35,226 nucleotides of DNA, from NCBI RefSeq assembly GCF_031181555.1, contig NZ_JAPSKQ010000025.1, forward strand, positions 16,710-51,935. The letters run 5' to 3'. Within the stretch, counting starts at the first letter, position 1; the number at the start of each line of letters is the position of its first letter. Below the pieces are notes generated by a model. That model was not told the DNA's origin. It did not search any database and saw only the letters and a program-made list of their open reading frames with translations. Made by a program: the position numbers and the translations under genes. Origin of the DNA: Streptomyces sp. (GTDB lineage Bacteria > Actinomycetota > Actinomycetes > Streptomycetales > Streptomycetaceae). Shown here one piece after another: positions 7,876 through 15,138 of the stretch.

Positions 7876-10031
7876 CCACGCAGCACGACCGGACGAGCCC
7901 TCCGGCGGATCCCGCCGCCGGGAACCCGCCCCGCCCGGCGCCCCGGCACCGGGCCGACGCGCCCGTGCCGGACGCACCCGGGCGGTCCCCCGCCCGCGGA
8001 CCGTGGCGCGGCCGGCCCGGGGACCCCCGCTGGGCGCGCCCGGCCCTCCTCGGCCTGCTGCTGGTGACCGGTCTGCTCTACCTGTACAACCTGAGCGCCT
8101 CCGGATACGCCAACTCCTTCTACTCGGCGGCCGTCCAGGCCGGCAGCCAGTCCTGGAAGGCGTTCTTCTTCGGCTCGCTGGACGCGGCGAACGCCATCAC
8201 CGTGGACAAGCCCCCGGCCGCGCTGTGGCCGATGGGACTCTCCGTCAGGATCTTCGGCCTGAACTCCTGGGCGATCCTCGTGCCCGAGGTGCTCATGGGC
8301 GTCGGCACGGTCGCCGTCGTGCACGCGGCGGTGCGCCGCCGCTCCGGTCCGGGGGCGGGCCTGATCGCGGGCGCGGTGCTCGCGCTCACCCCGGTCGCGG
8401 CACTGATGTTCCGGTTCAACAACCCGGACGCGCTGCTGGCGCTGCTGATGTCCCTCGCCTGCCACCTCGTCGTCCGGGCCCTGGAGGACGGCCGTACGAA
8501 GTGGCTGGTGTGGGCCGGGGCCGCGATCGGGTTCGCCTTCCTCACCAAGACGCTCCAGGCGTTCCTGATCCTCCCGGCGCTCGCGCTCGCCTACGGTGTC
8601 TGCGCCCCGGTGAAGGTGCGGAAGCGGCTGGCGCAGCTGGCGCTGGCGGCCGTCGCGCTGGTCGTCTCCGGTGGCTGGTGGGTGGCGGTCGTCGAGCTGT
8701 GGCCCGCGTCCTCGCGTCCGTACATCGGCGGTTCGCAGAACAACAGCTTCCTGGAGCTGACCTTCGGCTACAACGGCCTCGGCCGGCTCAACGGCGAGGA
8801 GACCGGCAGTGTCGGAGGCGGCGGTGGCGGCACCGGTCGGTGGGGCGAGACCGGCTGGGACCGGATGTTCGACTCCGAGGTCGGCGGCCAGATCTCCTGG
8901 CTGCTGCCCGCCGCGCTGATCCTGCTCGTCGCGGGCCTCGTCCTCACCCGCGGGACCGGGCGGACCGACCCGGCCCGGAGTTCCTTCCTGGTCTGGGGCG
9001 GCTCGCTGCTGACGACCATGGCGGTCTTCAGCTTCATGGCGGGCATCTTCCACCAGTACTACACGGTGGCCCTCGCCCCCTACCTGGCGGCCGTGGTCGG
9101 CATGGGCGCGGCGGCCCTGTGGGAGAGGCGGCAGGCGACCTGGGCCGCGCTCACCCTCGCCGCCGCCGTCACGGCCACCGCGGCCTGGGGCTGGGTACTG
9201 CTGAACCGCACGCCCGGCCATCTGCCGTGGCTGAAGTGGGCGGTCCTGGTCGGCGGGCTGGTCGCGGCGCTCGGGACGGTCTTCGCGGGCCGGGTGGGAC
9301 GGCCGCTGGCGTCGGCGGCGGCCGGACTGGGGCTGGTGGCCTCACTGGCCGGTCCGGCCGCGTACACGTTCAGCACGCTGCAGGAGGGCCACACCGGTTC
9401 CATCGTCACGGCCGGTCCCGCCGGGGCGGGCATGGGCGGCACGGGCCGTCCGGCCGGCGGTCCCGGCGAGGGCCGGAACCAGCAGGGCCTGCCGGGGCGG
9501 ACCCCGCCGGGGGCGGGCGCCGACGGCACCGGCGGCTTCCCCGGCGGCGGCCCGACGGGCCGGAACGGTCAGGACGGCCGGGCCCCGCAGGACGGCACCG
9601 GCAACAGTGCCGAGACCGTCCCGCCGGGCGGTCGCGCCGACGGCGGTGACGGTGGCGGCGGCATGGGCGGGCTGCTCGGCGGCGCGAGCGTCGGCTCCGA
9701 GGCGAAGGAGCTGCTGGAAGCGGACGCCGAGGACTACACCTGGGCGGCCGCCGCGATCGGCGCCCAGAACGCCGCGAGCTACCAACTCGCCACCGGTGAG
9801 CCCGTGATGGCGATCGGCGGCTTCAACGGGACCGACCCGTCCCCGACCCTGGCCCGGTTCCGGCGGTACGTGGCGGAAGGAAGGATCCACTACTTCGTCG
9901 CCGGCGGCGGAACGGGCGGGGGCGACTCCGGCGGCTCCGCGCAGATCGCCGCGTGGGTGGCGGAGAACTTCGAGGAGGTCACGGCCGGCTCGACCACCTT
10001 CTACGACCTCACGCGGAGGACGAGCGACTGA
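7872..10031 (+). CDS. GT39/YkcB-type integral membrane glycosyltransferase
   Basis: A 719-residue GT-C fold enzyme (PMT_2/ArnT-like; YkcA/B class). After a proline-rich cytoplasmic N-terminus, helix 1 (LLGLLLVTGLLYLYNLSASG) leads into the first large loop with FFFGSLDAANAITVDKPP, characteristic of this class. About ten further membrane segments follow. An extracytoplasmic C-terminal domain (about 607-719, LEADAEDYTWAAAAIGAQNA onward) matches the conserved YkcB-type C-terminus. Residues about 514-606 are a Gly/Pro-rich, likely disordered insertion, with a second glycine run near 310. It should transfer sugar from a polyprenyl-phosphate donor to a wall or surface acceptor. The start overlaps the GT2-GtrA gene (ATGA). 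Confidence 0.9.
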   Translation: MTTQHDRTSPPADPAAGNPPRPAPRHRADAPVPDAPGRSPARGPWRGRPGDPRWARPALLGLLLVTGLLYLYNLSASGYANSFYSAAVQAGSQSWKAFFFGSLDAANAITVDKPPAALWPMGLSVRIFGLNSWAILVPEVLMGVGTVAVVHAAVRRRSGPGAGLIAGAVLALTPVAALMFRFNNPDALLALLMSLACHLVVRALEDGRTKWLVWAGAAIGFAFLTKTLQAFLILPALALAYGVCAPVKVRKRLAQLALAAVALVVSGGWWVAVVELWPASSRPYIGGSQNNSFLELTFGYNGLGRLNGEETGSVGGGGGGTGRWGETGWDRMFDSEVGGQISWLLPAALILLVAGLVLTRGTGRTDPARSSFLVWGGSLLTTMAVFSFMAGIFHQYYTVALAPYLAAVVGMGAAALWERRQATWAALTLAAAVTATAAWGWVLLNRTPGHLPWLKWAVLVGGLVAALGTVFAGRVGRPLASAAAGLGLVASLAGPAAYTFSTLQEGHTGSIVTAGPAGAGMGGTGRPAGGPGEGRNQQGLPGRTPPGAGADGTGGFPGGGPTGRNGQDGRAPQDGTGNSAETVPPGGRADGGDGGGGMGGLLGGASVGSEAKELLEADAEDYTWAAAAIGAQNAASYQLATGEPVMAIGGFNGTDPSPTLARFRRYVAEGRIHYFVAGGGTGGGDSGGSAQIAAWVAENFEEVTAGSTTFYDLTRRTSD

Positions 10032-10063
10032 CGATCACGCGCCCGGGCGGAGGGACCAGCGAG

Positions 10064-10099
10064 TTGTACGCTGTATGGGAGCTGTTCTACGGTGTACAG
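10064..10099 (+). promoter_or_regulatory. Leaderless promoter within an inverted repeat upstream of the DHA2 efflux gene
   Basis: TTGTAC (10064-10069) and TACGGT (10088-10093), 18 bases apart, fit a housekeeping -35/-10 pair. The predicted start is about 10100, next to the ATG at 10101, and no ribosome site is present, so the mRNA should be leaderless. The same elements form an imperfect inverted repeat: TTGTACGCTGTA (10064-10075) against TACGGTGTACAG (10088-10099), 9 of 12 matching. A TetR-type repressor bound here would cover the promoter. The TetR gene at 11731 is the obvious candidate (inference). Confidence 0.55.
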
Positions 10100-10100
10100 C

Positions 10101-11639
10101 ATGACGACGTCCCCCCAGGAGCACACCTCCGACCGGGCCCCGGACCAGGAGCGGCAGGCCCGGCCGCCCGAGCAGCTCCAGGGGCACTCCCGGCGCTGGC
10201 TGATCCTCGGTGTCATCTGCCTCGCCCAGCTCACCGTGCTGCTGGACAACACCGTCCTGAACGTGGCGATCCCCTCGCTCACCCGGGAGATGGACGCGTC
10301 GACCGCCGACATCCAGTGGATGATCAACGCGTACTCCCTGGTGCAGTCGGGTCTGCTGCTCACCGCGGGCAACGCCGCCGACCGCCACGGCCGCAAGCGG
10401 ATGCTGATCGTGGGCCTGGCCCTGTTCGGCGTGGGGTCGCTGGTGGCCGGACTGGCCCAGTCGTCCGGCCAGTTGATCGCGGCGCGGGCGGGCATGGGCG
10501 TCGGCGGCGCGCTGCTGCTGACCACGACCCTCGCCGTCGTGATGCAGATCTTCACGCCCGAGGAACAGCCCAAGGCGATCGGCATCTGGAGCGCCGTCAA
10601 CTCGCTCGGCTTCGCGGCCGGTCCGCTGGTCGGCGGCTTCATGCTGGACCACTTCTGGTGGGGGGCGATCTTCCTGGTCAACCTGCCGGTCGTGGCCCTC
10701 GGCCTGGCCGCCGTCGTGGCCTACGTCCCCGAGTCCAGGAACCGGCAGGGCGAGCGTCCCGACCTGCTCGGCGCCGTGCTGTCCACCATCGGCATGGCGA
10801 CACTGGTCTACGCGATCATCTCCGGCCCCGAACACGGCTGGACCTCGGGCCGGGTGCTGGCCACGGCGGCCGCGGCCGTGGTGGTCCTCGGCGCCTTCGC
10901 GTACTGGGAGAGCCGGATCCCCCACCCGATGCTCGACCCGCACTTCTTCCGCAACCGCCGGTTCACGGGGGCGGTCGGCGGTCTGGTGCTGATCACCTTC
11001 GGCATGGGCGGAGCGCTCTTCCTGCTCACCCAGTACCTGCAGTTCGTCCTCGGCTACGGCCCCCTGGAGGCGGGCCTGCGCACCGCACCGATGGCCCTGA
11101 CCGTCGTCGCCCTCAACTTCACGGGTGTGGGCACGAGGTGGGCGGCGAAAATGGGCACCCCGGTCTCCATCGCCCTCGGCATGACGATGATGGCGGGCGG
11201 GCTGGTGGCGATCGCCACCCTCACCGAGCACGGTTACGCCGGCACGCTGCTCGGCCTGGTCCTGATCGGGGCGGGCACGGCGATCGGCAGCCCGGTGATG
11301 GCGCACGCGGTCATGAGTTCCATACCCCGCGAGAAGGCGGGCGTCGGGGCCGGGATCAACGGCACCCTCGCCGAGTTCGGCAACGGGCTCGGGGTCGCCG
11401 TGCTGGGCGCGGTGCTGGGCGCGCGGTTCGCGGCGCTGGTCCCGGTGGCGGCGAGCTCGCTCCCGGCGGCGCTGGCCGCGGCGGAGTCGGAGAGCGAGCG
11501 GGCGCGGATCACCGACGCGTTCTCCTCCGGGCTGGAGACGAGTCAACTGGTGGGCGCGCTGGCCGTGCTGCTCGGCGGGCTGATCGCGGCGGCGTTGCTG
11601 CGCCGGGCGGACCGGGCAGACTCCGGGGAGAAGGCCTGA
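10101..11639 (+). CDS. DHA2-family MFS drug-efflux transporter (14 TM)
   Basis: A 512-residue major facilitator of the EmrB/QacA type. Motifs seen: LDNTVLNVAIPSL in helix 1 (motif D1), the GNAADRHGRKRM loop (motif A), and GFAAGPLVGGF in helix 5 (motif C, antiporter signature). Length and hydrophobic pattern fit 14 transmembrane helices. It should export drugs or metabolites by proton antiport. The ATG at 10101 was preferred because it lies exactly at the predicted transcription start; an in-frame GTG at 10092 would fall inside the -10 element. The TetR gene downstream on the same strand is its likely regulator. Confidence 0.92.
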   Translation: MTTSPQEHTSDRAPDQERQARPPEQLQGHSRRWLILGVICLAQLTVLLDNTVLNVAIPSLTREMDASTADIQWMINAYSLVQSGLLLTAGNAADRHGRKRMLIVGLALFGVGSLVAGLAQSSGQLIAARAGMGVGGALLLTTTLAVVMQIFTPEEQPKAIGIWSAVNSLGFAAGPLVGGFMLDHFWWGAIFLVNLPVVALGLAAVVAYVPESRNRQGERPDLLGAVLSTIGMATLVYAIISGPEHGWTSGRVLATAAAAVVVLGAFAYWESRIPHPMLDPHFFRNRRFTGAVGGLVLITFGMGGALFLLTQYLQFVLGYGPLEAGLRTAPMALTVVALNFTGVGTRWAAKMGTPVSIALGMTMMAGGLVAIATLTEHGYAGTLLGLVLIGAGTAIGSPVMAHAVMSSIPREKAGVGAGINGTLAEFGNGLGVAVLGAVLGARFAALVPVAASSLPAALAAAESESERARITDAFSSGLETSQLVGALAVLLGGLIAAALLRRADRADSGEKA

Positions 11640-11642
11640 GAG

Positions 11643-11682
11643 CCGGGGCCGTCCGAGGAGGGACGGGCCGTTCGCGCCCCGG
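11643..11682 (+). terminator. Candidate stem-loop after the DHA2 transporter
   Basis: Just after the transporter stop, CCGGGGC (11643-11649) pairs with GCCCCGG (11676-11682), and inside it CGTCC (11650-11654) pairs with GGACG (11661-11665), leaving an unpaired segment on the 3' side. There is no T-run, which is common for Streptomyces terminators. It may separate transcription of the pump from the TetR gene or only attenuate it. Confidence 0.4.
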
Positions 11683-11730
11683 TGGGGGTGCCCGGCATGA
11701 CCGGCGTCGGCGAGTCGAGGAAGGTGCGCC

Positions 11731-12513
11731 ATGGTGAGGGCAGCCCAGCGGTCCGAGAGGGCGGCGCGGTCCAGCGTCTGGCTGGAGGGCCTGGAGGGCA
11801 GGGCCCGCCGGAGCGGGCGCGGCGGCGGGCAGCCGTCGGGACTGGACCGGGACCGGATCACCGAGGCCACCGTCCGGCTGCTGGACGCCGAGGGCCTGGC
11901 CAAGTTCTCCATGCGGCGGCTCGCGGCCGAGCTGAACGTGACGGCGATGTCCGTCTACTGGTACGTCGACACCAAGGACGACCTCCTCGAACTCGCCCTG
12001 GACGCGGCCTTCGGCGGGCTCACGCTGCCCGACCCGGCCGCCGACGAGGACTGGCGGGACCAACTGCGCACGCTCGCGCGGGAGTACCGCGCCCTTCTGG
12101 TGCGTCACCCCTGGCTGTCGCCGCTGGCCGGGAGGTTCCTCAACATCGGGCCCAACGCGCTGTCGTTCTCCCGGGTGGTCCAGCAGGTCATCCGCAAGAC
12201 GGGCCTGCCCGCGCACGGGGTGACCGGGGCCATCTCCGCCGTCTTCCAGTTCGTGTACGGCTACGGCACGATCGAGGGCCACTTCCTCGCCCGCGTCGCC
12301 ACGACGGGCATGACCCCCGACGAGTACCACCGGCACGCCATGAGCGAGGTGACGCAGTCACCGGACGCCTCCGAGGTCATCCAGGAGTCGACGAGGATCA
12401 TGGCGGCCCGCGGCGGCGACACGGTCGAGGAGATGCTGGAACGGGACTTCGCCTTCGCCCTGGACCTGCTGGTCGCGGGCATCGAGACGATGGTGGCCCG
12501 CAGCCGGGACTGA
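11731..12513 (+). CDS. TetR-family regulator with tetracycline-repressor-like C-terminus
   Basis: A 260-residue TetR-type repressor; AGGAAGG ends 6 bases before the ATG. After a basic N-terminal extension of about 35 residues, the DNA-binding domain runs ITEATVRLLDAEGLAKFSMR then LAAELNVTAMSVYWYVDTKD, the classic helix-turn-helix with the SVYWYV recognition helix. The long all-alpha C-terminal domain resembles TetR_C, which binds ligand and dimerises. Its place right after the DHA2 pump gene suggests it represses that pump, and the inverted repeat at 10064-10099 is a plausible operator (inference). Confidence 0.9.
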   Translation: MVRAAQRSERAARSSVWLEGLEGRARRSGRGGGQPSGLDRDRITEATVRLLDAEGLAKFSMRRLAAELNVTAMSVYWYVDTKDDLLELALDAAFGGLTLPDPAADEDWRDQLRTLAREYRALLVRHPWLSPLAGRFLNIGPNALSFSRVVQQVIRKTGLPAHGVTGAISAVFQFVYGYGTIEGHFLARVATTGMTPDEYHRHAMSEVTQSPDASEVIQESTRIMAARGGDTVEEMLERDFAFALDLLVAGIETMVARSRD

Positions 12514-12575
12514 GGAGACGAGGGCCGGGGAGACGCAGACCGGGAGGCCGAGGACCGAGAGGCCGAAGAGGCGGC

Positions 12576-13046
12576 CTACTCCTCCTCGACCAGCCGTGCC
12601 GGGAACCCGCCGGTCGCCACCGGGCCCCATCGCTCGGGAGTGATCCGGATGATCGACTTGCCCTGCTTGACCATGGCCGCCCGGTACTCGTCCCAGTCGG
12701 GGTGCTCCCCGGCGATGTTCCGGTAGTACTCCACCAGCGGCTCCACCGAGTCGGGCGCGTCCACGACCTCGGCGGTGCCGTCGATCTGCACCCAGGGACC
12801 GTTCCACTCGTCGCTCAGGACGATCAGGCTCACCCGGGCGTCCCTCTTCGCGTTGCGGGTCTTGGCACGCTCCGGGTACGTGGAGACCACGATCCGGCCC
12901 GAGTCGTCGACCCCGCAGGTCAGCGGCGAGCCCTGGGGGGCGCCGTCGGACCGCCGGGTCAGCAGGATCGCACGGTGCCGGGGCCGTACGAAGTCCAGCA
13001 GCTCGTCCAGGGAGACGCGGGTGTTCGTCGCGATGTTCGGTGCCAT
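12576..13046 (-). CDS. PPOX-class (pyridoxamine-oxidase-like) F420/flavin-binding protein
   Basis: A 156-residue split-barrel protein of the pyridoxamine 5'-phosphate oxidase superfamily. RHRAILLTRRSDGAPQGSPL at the N-terminus, IVVSTYPERAKTRNAKRDAR with the cofactor-contacting basic residues, and the WVQIDGTAEVVD strand are typical of the actinobacterial PPOX class that mostly uses F420. Probably a dimeric cytoplasmic reductase; substrate unknown. It converges with the TetR gene over a 62-base gap and is followed on its own strand by no close gene. Confidence 0.85.
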   Translation of the reverse strand: MAPNIATNTRVSLDELLDFVRPRHRAILLTRRSDGAPQGSPLTCGVDDSGRIVVSTYPERAKTRNAKRDARVSLIVLSDEWNGPWVQIDGTAEVVDAPDSVEPLVEYYRNIAGEHPDWDEYRAAMVKQGKSIIRITPERWGPVATGGFPARLVEEE

Positions 13047-13055
13047 GGCGTCAGC

Positions 13056-13415
13056 CTAGGCCGCCATCGCCTCCGGGAGGTTGTCGTACACGGGGACGTC
13101 GCGGCGCAGGCCGGTCAGCTCCAGGACACGGCTCGCCATGCCGTCCGCCAGGGCCGCCACGTGCACGCGGGTGCCGGGGTACAGCAGTCGGCGCACCTCG
13201 TTGATGAGACGGACGCCCTGGGAGTCCATGAACCGGGTGGAGGTCAGGTCGAGCACCAGCGTTCCCGGCGGACCGCCGGGACGGTTGCGGGTCTGGGACA
13301 CGATCAGCGGCAGCAGACCGGCGGCGGTGGAGAAGTCGATCTCCGCGGGGAACGGGAACAGCACGCGTTCGGACAGGTCACGTGGATCGGGAAGGGGGTT
13401 CGGAAGGAAGGTCAC
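13056..13415 (-). CDS. STAS-domain anti-sigma-factor antagonist-like protein
   Basis: A 119-residue single STAS domain. GTLVLDLTSTRFMDSQGVRL holds the SpoIIAA/RsbV-type phosphorylation loop: the Asp-Ser of the MDS motif is kept, but the usual following Ser/Thr is Gln. The GTG at 13415 was chosen because GGTGA lies 5 bases upstream; an in-frame GTG at 13424 lacks a ribosome site. Such proteins bind anti-sigma kinases in partner switching. No kinase gene is adjacent, but two GAF-ANTAR genes are divergent from it, so the group looks regulatory. Confidence 0.8.
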   Translation of the reverse strand: MTFLPNPLPDPRDLSERVLFPFPAEIDFSTAAGLLPLIVSQTRNRPGGPPGTLVLDLTSTRFMDSQGVRLINEVRRLLYPGTRVHVAALADGMASRVLELTGLRRDVPVYDNLPEAMAA

Positions 13416-13535
13416 GGCACTCACCTGGCAGATGTTCGTCCGGATTCCGGTAAGGCCGCTTCCTGACCCGTCCGCCCATTGCACCATGCCGGAGGGCCCC
13501 GGCGAAAGCGGCCTCCGGGGGAGTGATCACCGCGG

Positions 13536-13558
13536 GCCCGGACGTCGCAGGTCCGGGC
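13536..13558. repeat. Perfect 8-bp inverted repeat in the STAS/GAF-ANTAR intergenic region
   Basis: GCCCGGAC (13536-13543) and GTCCGGGC (13551-13558) are perfect complements around a 7-base loop. The site lies between divergent genes, so it is not a terminator for either; an operator or a stem in a long 5' leader are the options. Protein partner unknown. Confidence 0.5.
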
Positions 13559-13582
13559 GTCACCTCACGGCAACCGAACCGC

Positions 13583-13588
13583 TAGAGT
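13583..13588 (+). promoter_or_regulatory. Candidate -10 element for the first GAF-ANTAR gene
   Basis: TAGAGT matches the TANNNT pattern of Streptomyces housekeeping -10 elements and sits about 90 bases before the chosen GTG, in the right orientation. No convincing -35 is visible 17-18 bases upstream, so the call is weak. It would place the hairpin at 13639-13658 inside the 5' leader. Confidence 0.3.
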
Positions 13589-13638
13589 TCTGTATGTCCT
13601 GTGCTCGCAGTCAGGAATGTGCTGCGGAGCTCTCCTGC

Positions 13639-13658
13639 GCACGGCCGTATGGCCGTGC
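13639..13658 (+). promoter_or_regulatory. Leader hairpin upstream of the first GAF-ANTAR gene
   Basis: GCACGGCC (13639-13646) and GGCCGTGC (13651-13658) form a perfect 8-bp stem with a GTAT tetraloop, ending 18 bases before the start codon. If transcribed it would be a very stable leader structure close to the ribosome site GAAGAGG. It could tune translation or act as an autoregulatory RNA site; neither is shown. Confidence 0.45.
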
Positions 13659-13676
13659 ACGCCGAAGAGGTTCGTG

Positions 13677-14390
13677 GTGGCTGCGCCTGAGTTTCCTGAT
13701 TTGCCCTGTTTTCCGACGGGTGTCGACCTGGCGGAAGCGCTGACGTCCGCGGCACGGCAACTTCACGAGACGCCCACCCCGCACTCCACCCTGGACACCG
13801 CGGTCCGCCTCGCGGTGGACCTCGTGCCCGGTGCCGAGCACGCCGGCATCTCCCTCATCGAACGGGACAACCGGCGCCGCACGCTCGCCTGGACCGACGA
13901 GATCGTGCGCGCCGCCGAGGACGGCGACCCCGCCGGGGAGAACCGGCCGTACTGGGAGCGCCTGTGGACCGCCCCGGTGGCCGAGGTCGCGGACAGCGAG
14001 GGCGACGAGGGCGAGGACGCGCTGGCCGGACTGGGCCTGCGGTCCGTGCTGTCGCTGCGGCTGCGCGCCGACCGCCGCCGGCTGACCGTGCTCACCGCCT
14101 ACGCCCGCAAGCCGCGCGCCTTCGACGAGGCCGCGCTCAGGATCGGCCGGCTGTTCACCGTGCACGTCGGCATCGCCCTGGAGTCCGCCACCGTGCGCGA
14201 GCAGCTCACCGAGGCCATGCGCACCCGGGACCTGATCGGCCAGGCCACCGGCATCCTCATGGAGCGCCTGGACATCGACGCGGCCGGGGCCTTCGACAGC
14301 CTGGTGCGGGCCTCGCAGCGGGAGAACGTGAAGCTCCGCGACCTCGCCCGCCGCATCGTCGACGCGCACAACTCCCCCGACGCCCGGTGA
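13677..14390 (+). CDS. GAF-ANTAR domain RNA-binding regulator (first copy)
   Basis: A 237-residue protein. A GAF sensor domain (about 40-165, from LDTAVRLAVDLVPGAEHAGI) is followed by a C-terminal ANTAR domain (DLIGQATGILMERLDIDAAG then LVRASQRENVKLRDLARRIV), a three-helix RNA-binding module that usually promotes antitermination at paired hairpins. Two GTG codons at 13674 and 13677 are possible; the second has better spacing from AGAGG. It is followed after 46 bases by a second GAF-ANTAR gene, and a STAS gene is divergent. Signal and RNA targets are unknown. Confidence 0.85.
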   Translation: MAAPEFPDLPCFPTGVDLAEALTSAARQLHETPTPHSTLDTAVRLAVDLVPGAEHAGISLIERDNRRRTLAWTDEIVRAAEDGDPAGENRPYWERLWTAPVAEVADSEGDEGEDALAGLGLRSVLSLRLRADRRRLTVLTAYARKPRAFDEAALRIGRLFTVHVGIALESATVREQLTEAMRTRDLIGQATGILMERLDIDAAGAFDSLVRASQRENVKLRDLARRIVDAHNSPDAR

Positions 14391-14436
14391 CCCGCCCGTG
14401 GGCGTGGGCGGCCGTCCACGGGATATCCGTACGGTC

Positions 14437-15138
14437 ATGACTTCCGAGACGCCCGACACGCTCGACCAGGCGATGGTGCGCAGCCGTGGTCTCGACACGC
14501 TGCTGCGCGATCTGACCGACCGCGCGGTGCGGGAGGTGCCCGGAGCCGTCGCGTGCAGCATCACGGTGCGCCGTGCCGGCCGGTTGCTGACCCTCGCGGG
14601 CAGTGCGGGCCTGCCGAGCGGTCTCGACCAGCGGCAGTACGAGAACGGCTCGGGTCCCTGCGTGCAGGCCGCCGAGACCGGCACCGAGCAGTACGCCCCC
14701 GACCTGGCCACCGAGACGCGCTGGCCCGCGTACACGCGGTACGCGCTGGCCACCGGGGTGCGCACGGTGCTGGCGGTCCCGCTGGACGTGGCGGGTGAGC
14801 CGGACGCCGCGCTCAACCTCTACGGCGAGCGGACCGGCGGCCTCGCCGCCGGACGGGACGCGGCCCGCGCCTTCGCGGCCCGCGTGGCGGACGCCGTCAC
14901 CACCGCCCTGCACATCGAACGCCGTCGGCAGTCCGCCGCCGACGTCCGCACCGCCCTGCTCTCGCGCAGCATCATCGACCAGGCGATCGGCATCCTCATG
15001 GCCCACGAGCAGATAGACGCCGGCCAGGCACTGGAACGACTGCGCCGCCTCTCGCAGGACCGGAACATCAAACTCCGCGACCTGTGCGCCCAGGTGGTGG
15101 CGCGCACCGAGGACAGGTCCTCACGCGGCCGGAAGTGA
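14437..15138 (+). CDS. GAF-ANTAR domain RNA-binding regulator (second copy)
   Basis: A 233-residue protein of the same architecture as its upstream neighbour: a GAF-like domain with the YENGSGPCVQAAETG signature common in actinobacterial GAF-ANTAR proteins, then an ANTAR domain (IIDQAIGILMAHEQIDAGQA, LSQDRNIKLRDLCAQVV). The two proteins differ clearly in their GAF domains, so they may sense different signals. The ATG at 14437 has only a weak ribosome site. Its last 18 bases overlap the convergent YceI gene. Confidence 0.85.
   Translation: MTSETPDTLDQAMVRSRGLDTLLRDLTDRAVREVPGAVACSITVRRAGRLLTLAGSAGLPSGLDQRQYENGSGPCVQAAETGTEQYAPDLATETRWPAYTRYALATGVRTVLAVPLDVAGEPDAALNLYGERTGGLAAGRDAARAFAARVADAVTTALHIERRRQSAADVRTALLSRSIIDQAIGILMAHEQIDAGQALERLRRLSQDRNIKLRDLCAQVVARTEDRSSRGRK

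Noticed and set aside
13639-13658. The leader hairpin as a canonical ANTAR target RNA
   Set aside because: Known ANTAR targets are paired stems with hexanucleotide loops carrying A1 and G4; this is one stem with a GTAT loop, so only a general leader-structure call is made.
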